DNA of 24,115 nt from the IMG/VR virus record IMGVR_UViG_3300031162_000224, positions 1 through 24,115 of that record, one strand, 5' to 3'. The position numbers were made by a program, and so were the translations under genes. The stretch is from a virus. Shown here one piece after another: positions 1 to 7,227 of the stretch; position 1 is the stretch's first letter; the number at the start of each line of letters is the position of its first letter. The notes beneath the pieces are model-generated. The model saw nothing but the letters and a program-made list of their open reading frames with translations. It was not told the DNA's origin and searched no databases.

Positions 1-30
1 AAAGCTAAAAAAATTCAAAATAGTAATTAA
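1..30 (+). CDS. Possible 3' end of an upstream gene (partial)
   Basis: Frame 1 reads K-A-K-K-I-Q-N-S-N and then a TAA at 28-30. It is followed by a 15-base A/T-rich leader before the next start, the same spacing seen between other genes of this block. The fragment is too short to identify. Frame 2 is also open here until a TGA at 47-49, which would overlap the next gene start, so the reading frame is chosen only on spacing. Confidence 0.35.
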   Translation, partial: KAKKIQNSN

Positions 31-45
31 ATTAAATCAAATAGA

Positions 46-288
46 ATGAAAAAAGTAAATAAAATAACAAAGAAAGAATTAGAGAAAATAGTAGAACAAC
101 AAAAATCATTAAACGAAATGTTAACTGGCATTGGTGTTCTAGAAACTCAAAAGCACGGACTGCTTCATAAAGTAGCCGAATTAAATAAAAATATAGAAGA
201 TACAAAAAGTGATCTTGAAGGAAAATACGGAGCTGTCAATATTAGCTTAGAAGACGGTTCATGTACTAAAGTAGAGAAAGATGGATAA
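46..288 (+). CDS. Small coiled-coil hypothetical protein, 80 aa
   Basis: I cannot assign a function. The protein is short, lysine- and glutamate-rich and predicted helical over about residues 5-60, with spaced hydrophobic residues (I/L/V) that suggest a coiled coil. A short polar tail contains the stretch YGAVNISLEDG. There is no signal peptide or membrane segment. The ATG at 46 follows an A/T-rich leader (TTAAATCAAATAGA) without a Shine-Dalgarno sequence. Its TAA overlaps the start of the next gene by 8 bases, so the two are probably translationally coupled. By eye, small helical proteins of this kind occur near packaging genes in environmental phages; a virion or assembly role is only a guess. 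Confidence 0.7.
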   Translation: MKKVNKITKKELEKIVEQQKSLNEMLTGIGVLETQKHGLLHKVAELNKNIEDTKSDLEGKYGAVNISLEDGSCTKVEKDG

Positions 289-508
289 TGTCGTAAGAAA
301 AATTAGCATAGGTGCTGATTACAAAAATGACGCTATGCACTATTCTGTAGGTCAAGAGGTTTATGGTGGTCACACTATATCTCACATTCTATTAGAAGAT
401 CAAGATTCATCATATAACATTTACATTAAGAAAAACGACGAGGTATTGCCATGGAAGAAATTTAATTCTAACATGGCTATATCTATAGAGTATGATATAA
501 AGTATTAA
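281..508 (+). CDS. Small hypothetical protein, 75 aa
   Basis: I do not recognise the function. The 75-residue sequence has an alternating polar/hydrophobic pattern (for example ISHILLEDQD and YNIYIKK) that suggests a small beta-rich fold rather than a helix. There are no cysteines, no signal peptide and no membrane segment. It starts inside the last codons of the preceding gene (8-base overlap), and its TAA shares the final A with the ATG of the following GroES-like gene (TAATG), so it sits in a tightly coupled mini-operon. Its place upstream of packaging genes suggests it is expressed late with the morphogenesis block. Confidence 0.7.
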   Translation: MDNVVRKISIGADYKNDAMHYSVGQEVYGGHTISHILLEDQDSSYNIYIKKNDEVLPWKKFNSNMAISIEYDIKY

Positions 509-1104
509 TGAAAAGTGTATATGATTTTATCGTTAAGCCGATAGGTGATAGATATGCAAACACAAAAAAAATAGGAGACGCTGAATTAGTTTTAAATACT
601 AAAATAGAAAGTTGGAAATTTGTAAATAGATTTGCTGAAGTAGTATCAACACCTCTCGCTATTGCAACGCCTGTTAGACAGGGTGATATAGTTGTAATAC
701 ATCAGAATATTTTTAGAAGATTTTATAACATGCAAGGTAAACAAACAAATAGTAGATCTTTTTTTAAAGATGATTTGTATTTTGCAAGTGTTGACCAAGT
801 GTACTTGTATAAAAGAGAAGATAAATGGCGATCTATAAACGACCGTTGTTTTATAATGCCAATTAAAGAAACAGAGCTTCTAGTGAACAATAAAGAAGCA
901 AATAATATTGGTATACTAAAAATAGGTAATAGCTCCTTAGAAGAGCTAAGAATAACTCCAGGACATATAGTTACATTCAAAGCTGGGTCTGAATGGGAGT
1001 TTAATATAGACGGAGAACGTTTATACTGTATGAAATCAAATGATATTTTATTGGAACATGGATATAAAGAAGACGAAGAAGAATATAATCCTAGCTGGGC
1101 ATAG
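508..1104 (+). CDS. Tandem GroES-like (co-chaperonin-fold) protein, 198 aa
   Basis: The protein appears to hold two GroES-like beta barrels. The N-terminal half starts with an I-V-K-P-I-G-D-R segment like the GroES RPL-DR start, then residues 43-65 (A-E-V-V ... V-R-Q-G-D-I-V-V-I-H), matching the GroES pattern G-x-V-x-x-V-G ... V-x-x-G-D-x-V-x-F. The C-terminal half repeats the plan: C-F-I-M-P-I at 114-119, G-I-L-K-I-G at 135-140, T-P-G-H-I-V-T-F at 150-157, then I-D-G-E-R-L-Y-C-M-K-S-N-D-I-L at 167-181, close to the GroES ending with D-G-E-x-Y-x-x-x-x-x-x-D-I-L. GroES caps the GroEL folding chamber, and T4 gp31 does this for coat folding, so a role in folding virion proteins is plausible. Alternatively it is a structural protein that reuses the fold. 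It overlaps the next gene out of frame. Confidence 0.65.
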   Translation: MKSVYDFIVKPIGDRYANTKKIGDAELVLNTKIESWKFVNRFAEVVSTPLAIATPVRQGDIVVIHQNIFRRFYNMQGKQTNSRSFFKDDLYFASVDQVYLYKREDKWRSINDRCFIMPIKETELLVNNKEANNIGILKIGNSSLEELRITPGHIVTFKAGSEWEFNIDGERLYCMKSNDILLEHGYKEDEEEYNPSWA

Positions 1105-1330
1105 AGCCGTTGAAGAGTTAATAAAAGTGGCTAAAGAAGCTATTGTTGATTCTGACGACGACATATCAGCAGACAGATTAAAAAATGCGGCAGCTACTAA
1201 GAAATTAGCTATATTCGATGCTTTTGAAATATTACAAAGGATTCAAGAAGAGGAAGCTGTACTAAACGAAAAGCCTAGAGAAAGTAAAGAAAAAACTTTC
1301 AAGGGCTTTGCAGAAGGAAGGTCTAAATAA
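1058..1330 (+). CDS. Helical protein upstream of TerL, candidate small terminase, 90 aa
   Basis: The protein is almost entirely helical. A conserved-looking core (residues roughly 8-65) runs A-G-H-R-A-V-E-E-L-I-K-V-A-K-E, then D-D-D-I-S-A-D-R-L-K, then A-T-K-K-L-A-I-F-D-A-F-E-I-L, followed by a charged tail rich in E and K. Small terminase subunits are usually short helical DNA-binding proteins encoded directly before TerL, and this gene ends with a TAATG overlap onto the TerL start. No helix-turn-helix is obvious, so the call rests mainly on position and size. I chose the ATG at 1058; an in-frame ATG at 1040 adds six residues (M-I-F-Y-W-N). Either start overlaps the preceding gene in another frame (47 or 65 bases), longer than other overlaps here. 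Confidence 0.6.
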   Translation: MDIKKTKKNIILAGHRAVEELIKVAKEAIVDSDDDISADRLKNAAATKKLAIFDAFEILQRIQEEEAVLNEKPRESKEKTFKGFAEGRSK

Positions 1331-3540
1331 TGTATACTCAAAGTTTATTTAAAATAGTAGAGGATCACATAAAGCCTCATATAATAAAAAAAAATAACAA
1401 GTATAAGAAGTGGGAGTACGGTTATAACAAGGAACACGACGTTGTTGTTATAAGTAAGACAGGTGAGATAGGGGAGATATATGATATACAAAACCTAAAG
1501 ATTGCGTTACCTAAACCTAAAGATGTTGTTAAGTTTAAATCAGGATCTTGGGAAAGAACAGAACTACCGAATGAGTTAAAGAAAATAAAAACAATATTTG
1601 ACTGGGAGAATTATCCTATAGACTTCAAAGAAAAATGGTATGATTACATCGATAAAGAGTTTACTAGAAGAGAACAAGGTTTTTGGTTCAATAATAAGAA
1701 TCTGGATACTTACGTTACTGGTACTCATTTTATGTACCTGCAGTGGTACAAAATTGATGTTGGTAAACCAGACTTTCGAGAAGCAAATAGATTATTCTTT
1801 ATATTCTGGGAGGCATGCAAGGCCGATAAGCGGTCTTATGGAATGTGTTATCTTAAAAACCGTAGATCAGGATTCTCATTTATGTCCTCAGCTGAGACAG
1901 TTAACCTTGCAACGATATCCTCGGATTCACGGTACGGCATATTGTCCAAATCTGGTCCCGATGCTAAATCGATGTTCACAGATAAGGTTGTACCGATTTC
2001 CGTTAATTACCCGTTCTTTTTTAAACCGATCCAAGATGGTATGGACAGGCCAAAAACCGAGCTCGCATACAGAGTACCAGCCTCAAAGTTTACACGTAAG
2101 AAACTTGACACAAACGAAACGGTCAAAGAGATCACAGGTCTTGATACCACAATCGACTGGAAGAACACGGGAGACAACTCGTACGATGGTGAGAAACTCA
2201 AACTCCTCGTCCACGACGAATCAGGTAAATGGGAAAGGCCGAACAACATCCTCAACAACTGGAGGGTTACGAAAACAACACTAAGATTAGGTAGTAGAGT
2301 TATAGGTAAGTGCATGATGGGGTCAACCTCAAATGCTTTAGATAAAGGTGGTGAAAACTTTAAAAAACTTTACTATGATTCAGACGTTAAAAAAAGAAAC
2401 CGCAACGGACAGACTCGCTCAGGACTCTATTCTTTGTTCATACCTATGGAATGGAACTACGAGGGATACATTGATTCTTATGGCACACCTGTATTCGATA
2501 CACCAGAAGAAGAAATTTTAGGACCACAAGGAGATGTTATAGACCTTGGCGTTATAGAATACTGGCAAAACGAAGTTGATGGTTTAAAAGGAGATCAAGA
2601 CGCTTTAAATGAATTTTACAGACAATTTCCAAGGACAGAAGACCATGCATTTAGAGACGAAGCAAAACAGTCTTTATTTAATTTAACAAAAATATACGAG
2701 CAAATAGATTTCAATGGCGACTTAAAGCATAGCTCTCTAGTTACTAAAGGTAGCTTTCAATGGAGAGATGGTGTTAAAGATACTAGCGTTATATTTGTTC
2801 CAAATAATAGTGGTAGATTTTTAGTTACTTGGGTTCCGCCTGAAAACCTTCAAAATCGTGTAATAGTAAAGAACGGTATTAAGTATCCAGGTAATGACGG
2901 CTTAGGAGCTTTTGGTTGTGACAGTTATGACATATCGGGCACGGTTGATAATAGAGGATCCAACGGAGCTCTCCATGGTTTAACCAGCTTCAGCATGCTA
3001 GACGTGCCGCCTAATCACTTTTTTTTAGAATACATTGCAAGACCCCAAACAGCTGAGATATTTTTTGAAGATGTTTTAATGGCTTGTGTATTTTATGGAA
3101 TGCCTATATTATGTGAAAATAATAAACCTAGATTGCTATATCATTTTAAACGTAGAGGATATAGAGGTTTTTCAATGAACAGACCAGACAAACTATACAA
3201 TAAGCTTTCTGTTACCGAAAGAGATATTGGTGGTATACCAAACTCAAGTGAGGATATCAAGCAAGCTCACGCTGCTGCCATAGAGACATACATAGAAAAC
3301 TTTATAGGTTTACAAGACAGAGGTTATGGTGATATGTATTTTCAAAAAACATTAAATGACTGGAGTAGATTCAACATAAACAACAGAACAAAGCATGATG
3401 CATCTATCAGTTCTGGACTAGCGTTGATGGCTTGCAATAAAAATAGATATAGACCCATACCAAAAAGAGAAATTATATCTTATAATTTAGGTATAAAAAA
3501 ATATGATAACACCGGTATTGCTTCTAAAATTATAAAGTAA
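1330..3540 (+). CDS. terL: Terminase large subunit (ATPase-nuclease packaging motor), 736 aa
   Basis: This is the motor that translocates and cuts concatemeric DNA at the portal. Motifs visible in order: a deviant Walker A around residues 177-184 (N-R-R-S-G-F-S-F); Walker B L-L-V-H-D-E with D296-E297; coupling motif G-S-T-S-N at 331-335. In the RNase H-like nuclease domain the likely metal ligands are D531 (G-C-D-S-Y-D), E596 (L-C-E-N-N) and D690 (K-H-D-A-S-I). At 736 aa it is longer than T4- or T7-type large terminases (about 600 aa), with about 150 residues ahead of Walker A; crAss-like phages also have long ones. The start overlaps the upstream stop (TAATG), and the portal gene follows with no gap. 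Codon usage and GC shift sharply over residues about 158-317, covering the ATPase motifs, which suggests a recombined segment. Confidence 0.92.
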   Translation: MYTQSLFKIVEDHIKPHIIKKNNKYKKWEYGYNKEHDVVVISKTGEIGEIYDIQNLKIALPKPKDVVKFKSGSWERTELPNELKKIKTIFDWENYPIDFKEKWYDYIDKEFTRREQGFWFNNKNLDTYVTGTHFMYLQWYKIDVGKPDFREANRLFFIFWEACKADKRSYGMCYLKNRRSGFSFMSSAETVNLATISSDSRYGILSKSGPDAKSMFTDKVVPISVNYPFFFKPIQDGMDRPKTELAYRVPASKFTRKKLDTNETVKEITGLDTTIDWKNTGDNSYDGEKLKLLVHDESGKWERPNNILNNWRVTKTTLRLGSRVIGKCMMGSTSNALDKGGENFKKLYYDSDVKKRNRNGQTRSGLYSLFIPMEWNYEGYIDSYGTPVFDTPEEEILGPQGDVIDLGVIEYWQNEVDGLKGDQDALNEFYRQFPRTEDHAFRDEAKQSLFNLTKIYEQIDFNGDLKHSSLVTKGSFQWRDGVKDTSVIFVPNNSGRFLVTWVPPENLQNRVIVKNGIKYPGNDGLGAFGCDSYDISGTVDNRGSNGALHGLTSFSMLDVPPNHFFLEYIARPQTAEIFFEDVLMACVFYGMPILCENNKPRLLYHFKRRGYRGFSMNRPDKLYNKLSVTERDIGGIPNSSEDIKQAHAAAIETYIENFIGLQDRGYGDMYFQKTLNDWSRFNINNRTKHDASISSGLALMACNKNRYRPIPKREIISYNLGIKKYDNTGIASKIIK
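1801..2280 (+). other. High-GC, codon-shifted segment inside terL
   Basis: Counting by hand, G+C is about 45% over these 480 bases, against about 31-32% over 1381-1620 and 27% over 2341-2400. Codons here include CGG, CTC, ATC, TCG and AAC (for example the run coding N-N-I-L-N-N at about 2242-2259), whereas the rest of the gene prefers AGA, TTA and ATA. The reading frame and protein motifs are intact. The likely explanation is homologous recombination with a related phage of different composition; a chimeric assembly is the alternative. The edges are approximate. Confidence 0.7.
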
Positions 3541-5949
3541 ATGAATATAAATTATAATGCTAACAGTGCGTTTCCCAATCAGGTAGTACCTTTGGAGGAA
3601 AAATTAAGCCTTAAGTATGGTTCGCAGGTTGCTGACGCTATACAGTCAGAGTGGTTTGCACAAGGTAGAACTAATGGGAATAGATATCTAACTTCTTTTA
3701 ACAACTACCATACGCGTAGACTTTACGCTAGAGGAGAGCAATCAACACAGAAATATAAAGATGAATTATCTATAAACGGTGATTTGTCTTATTTAAACTT
3801 AGACTGGAAGCCAGTTCCTATATTATCTAAGTTTGTAGATATACTAACCAATGGTATATCTAATAAAGATTATGACATTAAAGCTTATGCTAATGACCCA
3901 GCTTCTATAAAAAAGAGAACAGACTATGCTTCTGGTTTAGCTATGGATATGTTTGGTCAAGATATAATACAAGAAGTAAAAAGAACTACAGGTCAAGATA
4001 TATCTAAAACAAATATACCTCCAATTGATCTTCCTAAGACAATGGAAGAGATGGAGTTGCACTTACAATTATCTTACAAGCAAGCTATAGAAATAGCAGA
4101 AGAAGAAGCTATAACTCAAACCTTAGACAAAAATAAGTTTGAGCTATTAAAACGCAGATTAAACTATGATCTTGTAACACTAGGTATAGCGGCAGCAAAA
4201 ACAAACTTTAACATATCAGAAGGCATAACTTTAGATTACGTTGACCCTGCCTATATGATTCATTCATATACAGAAGATCCAAACTTTGAAGATGTATACT
4301 ATGTTGGAGAAGTCAAAGCAGTTACCATAGCAGAGATTAAACAACAATTTCCTCACATACCAGACGAGGAGTTGATTAAAATACAAAAATCATATAGCAA
4401 CCAAAACTACATAAATAACTGGGGTACTTATGATGAAAACACGGTGCAGGTTTTATATTTTGAATATAAGACATATATGGATCAAGTGTTTAAGCTAAAG
4501 CAAACGGATCAAGGTTTAGAAAAAGTACTAGAAAAAACAGACGCTTTTAATCCACCGCCTAGTGACAAGTCTGACAGAGTTTCAAGAAGCATAGAGGTTT
4601 TATTTGAAGGTGTTAAGATACTAGGAACAGACATGATGCTAGACTGGAGAATGGCAGAGAACATGACCAGACCAATGGCTGACACTACTAAAGTGGAAAT
4701 GAATTACACTATATGTGCGCCTAGAATTTACAAAGGTAGAATAGAATCAATCGTTAGTAAAACCATAGGCTTTGCAGACATGATTCAGTTGACACATCTA
4801 AAGCTTCAGCAGGTGATCTCAAGAATGGTACCAGATGGTGTGTTCTTGGATATGGATGGTTTAGCTGAAGTTGATCTAGGTAATGGTACTAATTATAACC
4901 CAGCAGAAGCGCTTAATATGTACTTTCAGACTGGATCTGTTGTTGGTAGATCGCTAACTCAAGACGGGGCAATGAATGCAGGTAAAGTACCGGTTCAAGA
5001 ATTATCATCTTCCTCAGGGCAAGGAAAGATAGCCGCATTAACGAGCACATATAACTATTATGTTCAAATGATTAGAGACGTAACAGGTCTTAACGAAGCT
5101 AGAGATGGTAGTTTACCTGATAGAGATACATTGGTTGGGCTACAAAAGATAGCTGCACAACAATCAAACATAGCCACTAAACATATTAACGACGCTAGCC
5201 TATACTTGACATTAAGATTATGTGAGAATATATCTAAAAAGCTAGCTGATGTAGTTAGGTTTCCACTAACAGCCGAAGCGCTAAAGAACTCTATATCAAC
5301 GTTTAACGTTCAGACATTGTCAGAGATATCTAATTTAAACTTACATGACTTTGGTATATTCCTAGACCTTGAACCTGACGAAGAGGAAAAAGCACAACTT
5401 GAACAAAACATACAGGTTGCCTTACAAACCGGTGGTATTGATTTAGAAGATGCTATAGATCTTAGGCAAATACGTAATTTGAAACTAGCAAATCAAATGC
5501 TTAAGCAAAAACGTAGACTAAAACAAGAGAGAGATCAAAAAGCAGCTCAAGCTAATATGCAGGCTCAAGCTCAAGCAAACGGTCAACTAGCGGAACAAAC
5601 AGCTATGGCTGAAACTCAAAAGCAACAAATACTAACTGATCAAAAAATGCAGTTGGAGCAAGCTAAGTCTCAGTTTGAAATACAGCGAATGCAAGCTGAA
5701 GCAGCTATAAAAAGAGAGCTTATGGCCGAGGAGTTTAATTACAACGTTCAGTTAGCTAAAGAAAGATTCAATGGAGAAAAAGGTAAAGAAGCAGACATTG
5801 AAGACAGAAAAGATAAAAGAGCTAGAATAATAGGAACACAGCAATCACAAATGATACAGCAGAGACAAAACGATGGAACGCCTATTGATTTTGAATCTAC
5901 TAACGATAATTTAGGTGACTTCGGCTTAGAAGCCTTTGGTCCTAAATAA
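3541..5949 (+). CDS. Portal protein, 802 aa
   Basis: The portal forms the dodecameric channel at one capsid vertex, docking the terminase and then the neck. Support: it follows the large terminase directly (ATG abuts the stop), has the expected length for the long portals of crAss-like/T7-like podoviruses, and shows the usual mixed alpha/beta N-terminal core, including R-L-Y-A-R-G near residue 60, an L-D-W segment, a helical E-E-A-I region, and D-Y-V-D-P-A-Y-M-I-H-S-Y followed by V-Y-Y-V-G-E-V. From about residue 640 the protein becomes a long Q/A/E/K-rich helix (to about 770) with many Q and A residues, a plausible barrel/coiled-coil extension into the capsid. It ends in a short acidic, glycine-containing tail. 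No cysteine cluster or signal peptide is present. The assignment is by eye; the C-terminal barrel role is inferred. Confidence 0.85.
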   Translation: MNINYNANSAFPNQVVPLEEKLSLKYGSQVADAIQSEWFAQGRTNGNRYLTSFNNYHTRRLYARGEQSTQKYKDELSINGDLSYLNLDWKPVPILSKFVDILTNGISNKDYDIKAYANDPASIKKRTDYASGLAMDMFGQDIIQEVKRTTGQDISKTNIPPIDLPKTMEEMELHLQLSYKQAIEIAEEEAITQTLDKNKFELLKRRLNYDLVTLGIAAAKTNFNISEGITLDYVDPAYMIHSYTEDPNFEDVYYVGEVKAVTIAEIKQQFPHIPDEELIKIQKSYSNQNYINNWGTYDENTVQVLYFEYKTYMDQVFKLKQTDQGLEKVLEKTDAFNPPPSDKSDRVSRSIEVLFEGVKILGTDMMLDWRMAENMTRPMADTTKVEMNYTICAPRIYKGRIESIVSKTIGFADMIQLTHLKLQQVISRMVPDGVFLDMDGLAEVDLGNGTNYNPAEALNMYFQTGSVVGRSLTQDGAMNAGKVPVQELSSSSGQGKIAALTSTYNYYVQMIRDVTGLNEARDGSLPDRDTLVGLQKIAAQQSNIATKHINDASLYLTLRLCENISKKLADVVRFPLTAEALKNSISTFNVQTLSEISNLNLHDFGIFLDLEPDEEEKAQLEQNIQVALQTGGIDLEDAIDLRQIRNLKLANQMLKQKRRLKQERDQKAAQANMQAQAQANGQLAEQTAMAETQKQQILTDQKMQLEQAKSQFEIQRMQAEAAIKRELMAEEFNYNVQLAKERFNGEKGKEADIEDRKDKRARIIGTQQSQMIQQRQNDGTPIDFESTNDNLGDFGLEAFGPK

Positions 5950-5973
5950 TTTTTAATTTTATAATATTATATT
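5950..5973 (+). promoter_or_regulatory. Pure A/T translation leader before scaffold-like gene
   Basis: All 24 bases between the portal stop and the next ATG are A or T, with no Shine-Dalgarno sequence. The last bases (ATATTATATT) match those before the 275-aa gene at 8742. This style of leader is characteristic of Bacteroidota translation initiation, which relies on A-rich unstructured leaders. A TATAAT string lies inside it, but in such a sequence that is expected by chance. Confidence 0.5.
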
Positions 5974-7212
5974 ATGTCAGAAGTAAAAGCGGCCGTAGAG
6001 GTCAAACAAGAAGGTGAGTTTTCTTTAAAAGGTAAAAGAAAATCACCAAAGAAATTTTCAGATACATCAAGCAATGAACCGGTTAAGGTTGATTTATCAA
6101 AACCCGAAGCACAGGGAGAAGTTGTACCAGATGTTATAAAGGTTGATTTAACAGAAAAAAAAGAAACAGATGCCGTTCAAACACAAAAGACAGATGATAG
6201 CGATGTTATTATCGAAGAGTCCAAAGACAGTGGCAACAGCAAAGAAGTGGCTGAAGAAGTACGGGAAACCAGAGAAGAACTAGAAAGCCCTATACAGGAA
6301 ATAACCGAAGAAGAGGTAGATGAAAAAACAACAGAGCTTTACGAAGAAGCAGAGCAAGCTGTTAAAGATCAAGTTACCCAAGGCAAAGCATTGCCTGAAA
6401 ACATACAATCACTTGTAGACTTCATGTCTCAGACAGGTGGAACAATAGAGGATTATGTGAGACTTAATCATGATTACTCTAATGTAGATGAAAAAGTATT
6501 ACTCAATGAGTATTACAAACAAACCAAACCTCATCTTGATAAAGAAGAAGTTGATTTTCTTATGGAAGACAATTTTTCTTACGATGAGGATCTTGACGAG
6601 CCAAGAGATATTAGAAAAAAGAAATTGGCTTTCAAGGAAGAAGTTGCTAAAGCCCGAAAGGAGCTTGACGCTATGAAGGATAAATACTATCAGGAAATCA
6701 AGTTGAGACCTGGTATTACTCAAGATCAGCAAAAAGCTACGGACTTTTTCAATAGATACAAGCAGCAAGAAGAGAATGCGAAGACTCTTCAGCAGGATTT
6801 TAAAGCGCAAACTGAACAAGTTTTCAACGATGATTTCAAAGGTTTTGATTTCAATTTAGGAGAAAAGAAGTTTAGATACAAGCTACAAAACCCATCTGAA
6901 GTAGGTAAATCACAGCTTAATGTAAACAGTTTTATTTCAAAATTTGTAGACAAAAATGGAGCCGTGACAGATCCTTCTGGTTATCACAAAGCTATGTATG
7001 CTGCTATGAACTCGGATAAAATCGCTAATCATTTTTACGAACAAGGAAGAGCTGATGGTATTAAAAATATCGTTGACTCATCTAAAAACTTAAGTAACGG
7101 CAAACCTAGGCAAGTTGCAGATGGAAATGTTTTTATAAATGGGTTAAAAGTAAAATCAATAAGCGGATTAGATTCGTCTAAACTAAAAATTAAAAAACGA
7201 AAATTTAACTAA
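5974..7212 (+). CDS. Probable capsid scaffolding protein, 412 aa
   Basis: The gene lies between portal and major capsid, the usual place of a scaffold. The N-terminal third (about 1-135) is low-complexity and very rich in E, D, K, S and V, probably disordered. The middle (about 200-285) is a charged helical/coiled-coil region (for example K-L-A-F-K-E-E-V-A-K-A-R-K-E-L-D). The C-terminal part holds a globular stretch and ends in a strongly basic tail, L-K-I-K-K-R-K-F-N. Scaffolding proteins such as P22 gp8 are likewise acidic, helical and bind coat through a basic C-terminal end, so the fit is good but based on position and composition. No protease motif (catalytic Ser/His signature) is visible. 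It could alternatively be a minor head protein retained in the virion. Confidence 0.65.
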   Translation: MSEVKAAVEVKQEGEFSLKGKRKSPKKFSDTSSNEPVKVDLSKPEAQGEVVPDVIKVDLTEKKETDAVQTQKTDDSDVIIEESKDSGNSKEVAEEVRETREELESPIQEITEEEVDEKTTELYEEAEQAVKDQVTQGKALPENIQSLVDFMSQTGGTIEDYVRLNHDYSNVDEKVLLNEYYKQTKPHLDKEEVDFLMEDNFSYDEDLDEPRDIRKKKLAFKEEVAKARKELDAMKDKYYQEIKLRPGITQDQQKATDFFNRYKQQEENAKTLQQDFKAQTEQVFNDDFKGFDFNLGEKKFRYKLQNPSEVGKSQLNVNSFISKFVDKNGAVTDPSGYHKAMYAAMNSDKIANHFYEQGRADGIKNIVDSSKNLSNGKPRQVADGNVFINGLKVKSISGLDSSKLKIKKRKFN

Positions 7213-7227
7213 TTAAACTTTTAAATT

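Noticed and set aside
1386-1394. Run of nine A near the start of terL as a possible frameshift or sequencing error
   Set aside because: The frame is open and sensible on both sides, so no correction is needed.
1640-2284. Open 214-codon reading frame inside terL in another + frame, and a 102-codon one on the minus strand at 2007-2315
   Set aside because: Both lie over the high-GC terL segment, where fewer A/T-rich stop codons occur by chance. The terminase frame contains conserved motifs, and neither shadow product looks like a protein family.
5550-5600. Short CAAGCT-like tandem repeats in the portal C-terminus
   Set aside because: They simply encode the Gln/Ala-rich helix; copies are few and imperfect.
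5960-5965. TATAAT strings in leaders (5960-5965, 9621-9626) as promoters
   Set aside because: In almost pure A/T leaders this hexamer is expected by chance, no matching upstream element is seen, and Bacteroidota use a different -7 motif (TAnnTTTG), which I did not find convincingly in the gaps.
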